Shown here in pieces: positions 7,898 to 11,998 of a stretch of DNA of 11,998 nt. The DNA lies in NCBI GenBank assembly GCA_937996765.1, contig CALKUG010000266.1, forward strand, positions 1-11,998, given 5' to 3'. Each line of letters starts with the position of its first letter. Within the stretch, counting starts at the first letter, position 1. A program made the translations under genes and the position numbers. The notes beneath the pieces are model-generated. The model did no database searches. It was not told the origin of the DNA and saw nothing but the letters and a program-made list of their open reading frames with translations. The stretch comes from an uncultured Ignavibacteria bacterium (GTDB lineage Bacteria > Bacteroidota > Ignavibacteria > Ignavibacteriales > Ignavibacteriaceae).

Positions 7898-9367
7898 TTA
7901 TTTGTTGCCGGCGTTCTTTTTTATTCTTGCCATTAATTCGAAGGTACGCAATCTATCTTTGTAGGTATTATGAGAATTCATCTGCTGAATAGTAAGTGAC
8001 GAATCCGTGTTACCTTCCCAACGACGACACAAATAAACGGGGTGATAAACTCTGCCTATTTGGTACTCGCGTGAAATGGTTATGCCAAGTGCATAATCTT
8101 CGCCATAACTTGTATTTGGAACTTTTATGCTGCGAAGAACAGGAGTATAAAATGCACGGGGGGCACCAAGTCCGTTTATACGCAATGCGTTGTTCCGTCC
8201 ATTCTCAGGAGTCCATTCTTTGTGATCTATAATTCCTGGAGGAATTTCTTCGAGATTAACATTGGTCATTTGATATGTTCCAACAACCATGGCACACTGC
8301 TGCTCGTAAAAAGCATCCACCATAGTTTGCAATGTATTCTCGTCACTGTATAAATCATCGCTATCAAGCTGAACAGCAAACTTGCCACAATGCTCAGATT
8401 GAACCGCTAAGTTCCAGCATCCACCAATACCTAAATCTTTGCGGTCAGGTATGATTACTACAACACGATTGTCTTTTGCAGCTGCGGCTTTTACAATATC
8501 AGTTGTTCCATCTGTTGAGTGGTTATCAACCAAAATTAAATTAAACTTGAACGATGTTTTCTGTTTAAGCACCGACTCAATAGCATCAGAAATAGTTTTA
8601 ATTCTGTTTCTGATTGGTATAATTACTGATGCCTCAAATTCAAATGAGCCGGCATTAAATTCAATTGATTTAAATTCGGGCTTTAAGTAGCCATCAATTA
8701 ATTTTAGATGTTCGGTGCAAGCGAGTTCCATTTCAATTTGAACTTGTCTGTTTTTAGGGTCAACGTAATCAAATTGTTTTTCTCCCGATTTTCTTAAATC
8801 GGTTTCAACACTGCTATACAAGTACTCAGGCACTCTTACGAAAGAAAAATCGCGAGCTACAGCAAGACGTAAATCGTAAAGTCCCGCAAAATTGTAAGAG
8901 CCTGTTAGTTTACCAGCGGCTGTTTGTAAAGCTTTTTGAGAAATAAGAACTAAATACCCAAAATTAAAATCATCGCGCAAACTGCCCAATTGATAGTCTA
9001 TAACGGGTGCTGCTTGTAACTCACCTGCTTTAACTTCATAATAATCTGCATAAACCCATCCTGCAGATGTTGTGTCGGCAGCAAAAACCATTCTTTCAAG
9101 ACCAAACTGTCCCAAATTGATTAATGTGTCTTTTACTAAAACCATTGCGTATGGTGTGTTATGGGTGTCGGCAATTGCTTTAACCATTGAAGTGGATTGA
9201 AGCGAATCAACTTTTAAGAGGTCGCAACCCTCAATTGTAGAAACACTCTCAGATGTTGTTAGTAGTACAACACGTTCTACCATACCTGAATCAAAAAAAC
9301 TTTTAACGGACTGCGCTGTGTGCTCCCCACCGTTGTAAGGAAGATATACTGTTATCGGCTTTGACAT
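7898..9367 (-). CDS. Two-part family 2 glycosyltransferase
   Basis: The 489-residue soluble protein has an unmistakable GT2 (GT-A fold) domain at about residues 246-455. It shows ASVIIPIRNR, the nucleotide-binding LILVDNHSTDGTTDIV, the metal-binding DSDD (335-338), a GEDY motif (422-425) in the catalytic-base region, and RRWEGNTDSS (449-457). Such enzymes move a sugar from a nucleotide-sugar to an acceptor, usually for surface polysaccharide or glycoprotein. The first about 240 residues are not a standard GT2 start. They contain VERVVLLTTSES, GWVYADYYEV (103-112) and a FGYLVLISQKAL segment that resemble a worn second GT-A domain. No membrane segments are seen, so it is cytoplasmic. An AAAGG site lies 9 bases before the ATG at 9367. 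The gene is alone, followed by its own terminator and divergent from the TauE-like gene. Donor and acceptor cannot be told. Confidence 0.88.
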   Translation of the reverse strand: MSKPITVYLPYNGGEHTAQSVKSFFDSGMVERVVLLTTSESVSTIEGCDLLKVDSLQSTSMVKAIADTHNTPYAMVLVKDTLINLGQFGLERMVFAADTTSAGWVYADYYEVKAGELQAAPVIDYQLGSLRDDFNFGYLVLISQKALQTAAGKLTGSYNFAGLYDLRLAVARDFSFVRVPEYLYSSVETDLRKSGEKQFDYVDPKNRQVQIEMELACTEHLKLIDGYLKPEFKSIEFNAGSFEFEASVIIPIRNRIKTISDAIESVLKQKTSFKFNLILVDNHSTDGTTDIVKAAAAKDNRVVVIIPDRKDLGIGGCWNLAVQSEHCGKFAVQLDSDDLYSDENTLQTMVDAFYEQQCAMVVGTYQMTNVNLEEIPPGIIDHKEWTPENGRNNALRINGLGAPRAFYTPVLRSIKVPNTSYGEDYALGITISREYQIGRVYHPVYLCRRWEGNTDSSLTIQQMNSHNTYKDRLRTFELMARIKKNAGNK

Positions 9368-9462
9368 ACTTCGTAACCTTTAAATTCTGTTGATGAATGT
9401 GCAACCCTACTCCGAGTTGCTGTTAGTTTTACCCAATCTGACTACTAAAGCAAGATTTTCTG

Positions 9463-9470
9463 TAAATTTG
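9463..9470 (+). promoter_or_regulatory. Candidate -7 box (TAAATTTG) for the TauE-like gene
   Basis: TAAATTTG matches the TAnnTTTG consensus and lies 43 bases before the ATG at 9514, in the divergent gap after the glycosyltransferase start. No convincing -33 element is seen. Confidence 0.35.
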
Positions 9471-9513
9471 TTATGAAATTTAAGAATTATGTGAATGATA
9501 GTAAAAGGAAAAC

Positions 9514-9879
9514 ATGAACGAAATACTGATACTTTTATTAATTGGGCTCGCAGCAGGAGTTCTCAGCGGTTTTTTGGGAATAGGAGGAGGAATTATTGTG
9601 ATTCCGGCTCTTATGCTGTTCCTGGGTTATTCCCAACAACAAGCACAAGGAACCTCTTTAGCCCTATTACTGCCTCCAATCGGAATACTTGCGGTAATGA
9701 ATTATTACAATAAAGGTTTTATTGATATCAAGGCTGCGTTGGTGATGAGTGCCTCGTTCCTCATTGGCAGCTATTTTGCTTCCAAAAGTGCTGTATCAAT
9801 GAATCCTGTTATTCTTAAAAAAGCATTTGCCGTTTTTATGCTTGTGTATGGTACAAAAGTTTTGTTTTTCGAGAAATGA
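9514..9879 (+). CDS. Half-length TauE/SafE (TSUP) family membrane protein
   Basis: This is a 121-residue, very hydrophobic protein with about four membrane segments. It carries the signature of the first half of TSUP transporters: GLAAGVLSGFLGIGGGIIVIPAL (12-34), followed by the QGTSLALLLPP segment that normally ends the second helix. TSUP proteins export or import small organosulfur anions such as sulfite, sulfoacetate or thiosulfate, or are of unknown substrate. Full-length members have two such halves in about 250 residues, so this is a single-repeat version that would have to dimerise. The reading frame is intact, with an AAAGGA ribosome site before ATG and a natural ending (VLFFEK, stop), so it looks like a real short gene rather than a broken one. 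The substrate is unknown. Confidence 0.85.
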   Translation: MNEILILLLIGLAAGVLSGFLGIGGGIIVIPALMLFLGYSQQQAQGTSLALLLPPIGILAVMNYYNKGFIDIKAALVMSASFLIGSYFASKSAVSMNPVILKKAFAVFMLVYGTKVLFFEK

Positions 9880-9915
9880 TAAACAAAAGTTAATACATCG
9901 CTGACGGCTTTTTGG

Positions 9916-9923
9916 TACATTTG
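9916..9923 (+). promoter_or_regulatory. Candidate -7 box (TACATTTG) for the dehydrogenase-ackA operon
   Basis: TACATTTG is identical to the box before the DUF5686 gene and lies 85 bases before the ATG at 10009. It would place the transcript start near 9930 and give a leader of about 80 bases. No -33 TTTG is seen at normal spacing. Confidence 0.4.
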
Positions 9924-9924
9924 T

Positions 9925-9978
9925 ATAGGGCTATTCTGATTTTTCCCCAACGATTGCTCTATCGTGGGTATGCCCTAT
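9925..9978 (+). promoter_or_regulatory. Nested inverted repeats in the leader of the dehydrogenase-ackA operon
   Basis: An outer 7-bp repeat, ATAGGGC (9925-9931) with GCCCTAT (9972-9978), encloses an inner stem. The inner stem pairs CCCAACGAT (9946-9954) with ATCGTGGG (9961-9968), 8 bp with one bulged A and a TGCTCT loop. There is no T-run after the outer stem, so it is not a standard terminator for the TauE-like gene. It could be an operator or a folded leader. It matches no riboswitch class that I recognise. Confidence 0.45.
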
Positions 9979-10008
9979 TTAATTGGTTAATTTTGGACTT
10001 GGATTATC

Positions 10009-10956
10009 ATGCAAAATGAAATGAGTTTTGACGAATTAATGTCAAACACCGCGCTTCGAAAAGATAAGGAAGCTATATCGGTAGTGGCACTTGTTGGTTC
10101 AGGGGTTGTTGGTCAAGGTATAGCGCATACTATTGCTGCTGCAGGCACTGAAGTTATTCTTCTGGCAGAAACACCTGACCTCCTCGCAACCGCAAAACAA
10201 GAATTAAACGAGGCAATAGATAGGGAAATTAGCCGCTGGGCTATGACCACCTCAGACAAAAAGGCGATTCTTAGTAGAATAACTTGGACTACCGATTACA
10301 ACGATCTCAAAAATGCAGACCTTTTTGTGGAAGCAATAGAAGAATCGGTTGATACAAAATTGCAAGTATTTAAGAAATTCACACAAATTGCTAAACCTGA
10401 AGCTATTTTTATCTCCAACACCGCAACTATATCGCTCACACAATTAGCTGAATCTACAGATAGACCCGATCAAGTAATTGGTGTTCATTTTCTTAATCCC
10501 GTTCCAAAAATTCCTTTAGTGGAGTTAATCAAGTGTTTACATACTTCCAACGAGACTGTTAAAACCGTGCGTTGGTTTGCAGAACGAATTGGTAAAACCG
10601 CCGTTGAGGTGTATGAATATCCGGGATATGTAACTGTCCGTGGAATTGTGCCCCTTATTAACGAGGCAATGTACATTCTCCTCGAAGAAATTGCGTCAGC
10701 TCGTGATATAGATACCGCAATGAAATTAGGGTTTGATTTTAAGAATGGCCCTTTGGAACTTGCAGATATGCTCGGACTCGATGAAGTGCTTTCCTTTATG
10801 GATAATCTCTGGAAAACCCTTGGTGAGCCTCGTTATCGTGCATGCCCACTTCTCCGTAAATTAGTTCGCGAGCGTAAGTTGGGACGCAAAACGGGCGAGG
10901 GTATTTACAAATACGACCGTAACGGAAAAATCATTCATGAGGAAGTTGGTAAATAA
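10009..10956 (+). CDS. 3-hydroxyacyl-CoA dehydrogenase family protein with altered active site
   Basis: The 315-residue protein has the full 3HCDH layout. An NAD-binding Rossmann domain shows LVGSGVVGQGIA (29-39) and DLFVEAIEES. The linker has SNTATISLTQLA (136-147) and GVHFLNPVPKIPLVELI (158-174). A helical C-terminal domain includes GFDFKNGPLELAD (241-253) and RKLGRKTGEGIYKY. Family members oxidise 3-hydroxyacyl-CoA to 3-oxoacyl-CoA with NAD(P). The catalytic His160-Glu172 pair is present. However, the usual SNTS serine is Ala139, and the usual PGFVVNR asparagine is replaced: the segment reads PGYVTVR, with Val210 at the Asn position. Substrate or activity may therefore differ from 3-hydroxybutyryl-CoA dehydrogenase. 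The stop codon overlaps the ackA start by one base (TAATG), showing translational coupling. GGA with a 5-base spacer precedes the ATG; a second in-frame ATG at 10021 is possible. Confidence 0.88.
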   Translation: MQNEMSFDELMSNTALRKDKEAISVVALVGSGVVGQGIAHTIAAAGTEVILLAETPDLLATAKQELNEAIDREISRWAMTTSDKKAILSRITWTTDYNDLKNADLFVEAIEESVDTKLQVFKKFTQIAKPEAIFISNTATISLTQLAESTDRPDQVIGVHFLNPVPKIPLVELIKCLHTSNETVKTVRWFAERIGKTAVEVYEYPGYVTVRGIVPLINEAMYILLEEIASARDIDTAMKLGFDFKNGPLELADMLGLDEVLSFMDNLWKTLGEPRYRACPLLRKLVRERKLGRKTGEGIYKYDRNGKIIHEEVGK

Positions 10957-11998
10957 TGAGAGTATTAGTATTAAACTGCGGAAGTTCATCGATAAAATAT
11001 CAGTTTGTTGATACCGAAACTCGAACAGCCCTTGCAAAAGGTTCAGTGGAACGTATAGGAATGAGCGGAGCAGTGCTTTCGCACTGGCGTATTGATGGTG
11101 ACAACATTCGTATTGTTGGTGAAATTTTAGATCATACCGCTGCAATCGAATATGTGCTTGCTGTTATGCTTTCGAAGAATCACGGTGTTATTGAATCGAA
11201 AGAAGATATTGAAGCCGTAGGGCATCGTGTGGTTCACGGAGGCGAAACATTCACAGGCTCCGTGCTCATTACCGATGAGGTGATGAAAGTTCTTCACGAT
11301 AATATAGATTTGGCCCCATTGCATAATCCTCCAAACATCCGTGGTATTCAAGCTGCTCAGCGTATTTTACCGCAAGCAGCAGAAGTTGCAGTGTTTGATA
11401 CTTCATTCCACTCGCATATGCCTTCTTATGCCTATTTGTACGGAATACCGTATGAGTTGTACCGCAGATATAAAATCCGTAGATACGGTTTTCATGGTAC
11501 ATCCCACAGATTTGTTTCAGAAGAAGCTGCTAAATTATTGGGCAAGCCCCTCTCAGAACTAAAAATTGTTACCGCGCATTTAGGCAATGGTTGTAGTGTA
11601 GCAGCAATTAAAAACGGAATATCGGTTGATACCTCAATGGGATTTACCCCTCTTGAAGGCTTATTAATGGGTACACGTTCCGGAGATATAGATACCTCGG
11701 TAATTTTGTATGTTATGGGTAAAGAAGGCCTTTCGCTTTCGGAAGCAAGCACCTTGCTAAATAAACATAGTGGTTTAATTGGAATCAGTGGTGAGAGCTC
11801 CGATATGCGCGAGATAGAAACTGCCGCTGAATCCGGAAACAAACGCGCACAAATTGCTCTGGAAGTTTTTACCTACAGAATCAAAAAATATATTGGTGCT
11901 TATGCAGCCGCTATGGGCGGACTTGATGCCTTGGTATTCACCGGTGGTATTGGCGAAAACTCAGTAACCGTTAGATCTTTAGTGATTGACGGTATGCA
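10956..11998 (+). CDS. ackA: Acetate kinase, 3' end cut by the window edge
   Basis: The enzyme interconverts acetyl phosphate + ADP and acetate + ATP in the cytoplasm. The visible 347 residues of about 400 carry the expected sites at the numbering of the well-studied archaeal enzyme: LNCGSSS with Asn7, GHRVVHGG with Arg91, PLHNPPN with His123, FDTSFH with Asp148, YGFHGTSH with His180, and MGTRSGDID with Arg241. The window ends soon after the GGIGENS nucleotide-binding motif, so the last catalytic Glu is outside. The residue after GDID is Thr rather than the common Pro, a minor change. The ATG overlaps the upstream stop codon (TAATG), so it is co-translated with the dehydrogenase-like gene. 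No phosphotransacetylase gene is within the window; it may follow downstream. Confidence 0.96.
   Translation, partial: MRVLVLNCGSSSIKYQFVDTETRTALAKGSVERIGMSGAVLSHWRIDGDNIRIVGEILDHTAAIEYVLAVMLSKNHGVIESKEDIEAVGHRVVHGGETFTGSVLITDEVMKVLHDNIDLAPLHNPPNIRGIQAAQRILPQAAEVAVFDTSFHSHMPSYAYLYGIPYELYRRYKIRRYGFHGTSHRFVSEEAAKLLGKPLSELKIVTAHLGNGCSVAAIKNGISVDTSMGFTPLEGLLMGTRSGDIDTSVILYVMGKEGLSLSEASTLLNKHSGLIGISGESSDMREIETAAESGNKRAQIALEVFTYRIKKYIGAYAAAMGGLDALVFTGGIGENSVTVRSLVIDGM

Noticed and set aside
11127..11842. Several antisense open frames over the right end (for example 11492-11842, minus strand)
   Set aside because: They overlap ackA, which has every expected catalytic motif in the plus-strand frame.

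Overview
The window is AT-rich bacterial DNA with seven protein genes: six complete, and one cut by the right edge. The combination suggests a member of the Bacteroidota/Ignavibacteria-Kapabacteria (FCB) group. The signs are a DUF5686-type outer-membrane protein with an N-terminal carboxypeptidase-regulatory-like domain, a two-gene secreted M16 peptidase pair, generally weak Shine-Dalgarno sites, and TAnnTTTG boxes at about 43-85 bases before three of the genes. This placement is inferred from gene content, not from a marker gene. No rRNA, tRNA, CRISPR array, insertion sequence or phage gene is visible.

Left part, cell envelope and secreted proteolysis (63-6080). A minus-strand gene for a DUF5686-like outer-membrane beta-barrel protein (63-2492) is divergent from a plus-strand pair of signal-peptide-bearing M16 peptidase subunits (2680-3993 and 4017-6080). 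The pair divides the catalytic parts. The first subunit has the HxxEH zinc site. The second has lost that site but keeps the Arg/Tyr motif of the M16 C-terminal half, and carries an extra LolA-like C-terminal domain. The two probably form a periplasmic heterodimer. A strong bidirectional terminator follows (6103-6141).

Middle part (6170-7738). A single minus-strand gene encodes an AlbA_2 (Schlafen-like) + GHKL ATPase + winged-helix type regulator of the COG2865 kind. Its inter-domain linker holds the most unusual sequence in the window: arrays of a perfect or near-perfect 11-bp repeat. Because 11 is not a multiple of 3, three DNA units read in three successive frames encode one 11-residue protein repeat. 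The gene has a terminator on each side.

Right part (7898-11998). A minus-strand two-part glycosyltransferase gene (7898-9367) is divergent from a half-length TauE/SafE-family membrane protein gene (9514-9879). After a structured 129-base leader comes a translationally coupled pair: a 3-hydroxyacyl-CoA dehydrogenase-family protein (10009-10956) lacking two expected active-site residues, and acetate kinase ackA (from 10956, truncated by the window edge). The coupling points to acyl-CoA/acetate end metabolism, although the dehydrogenase may not have the standard activity.

I found no clear multi-gene undescribed system. The best leads are the 11-bp three-frame coding minisatellite, the divergent dehydrogenase coupled to acetate kinase, and the complementary M16 pair.
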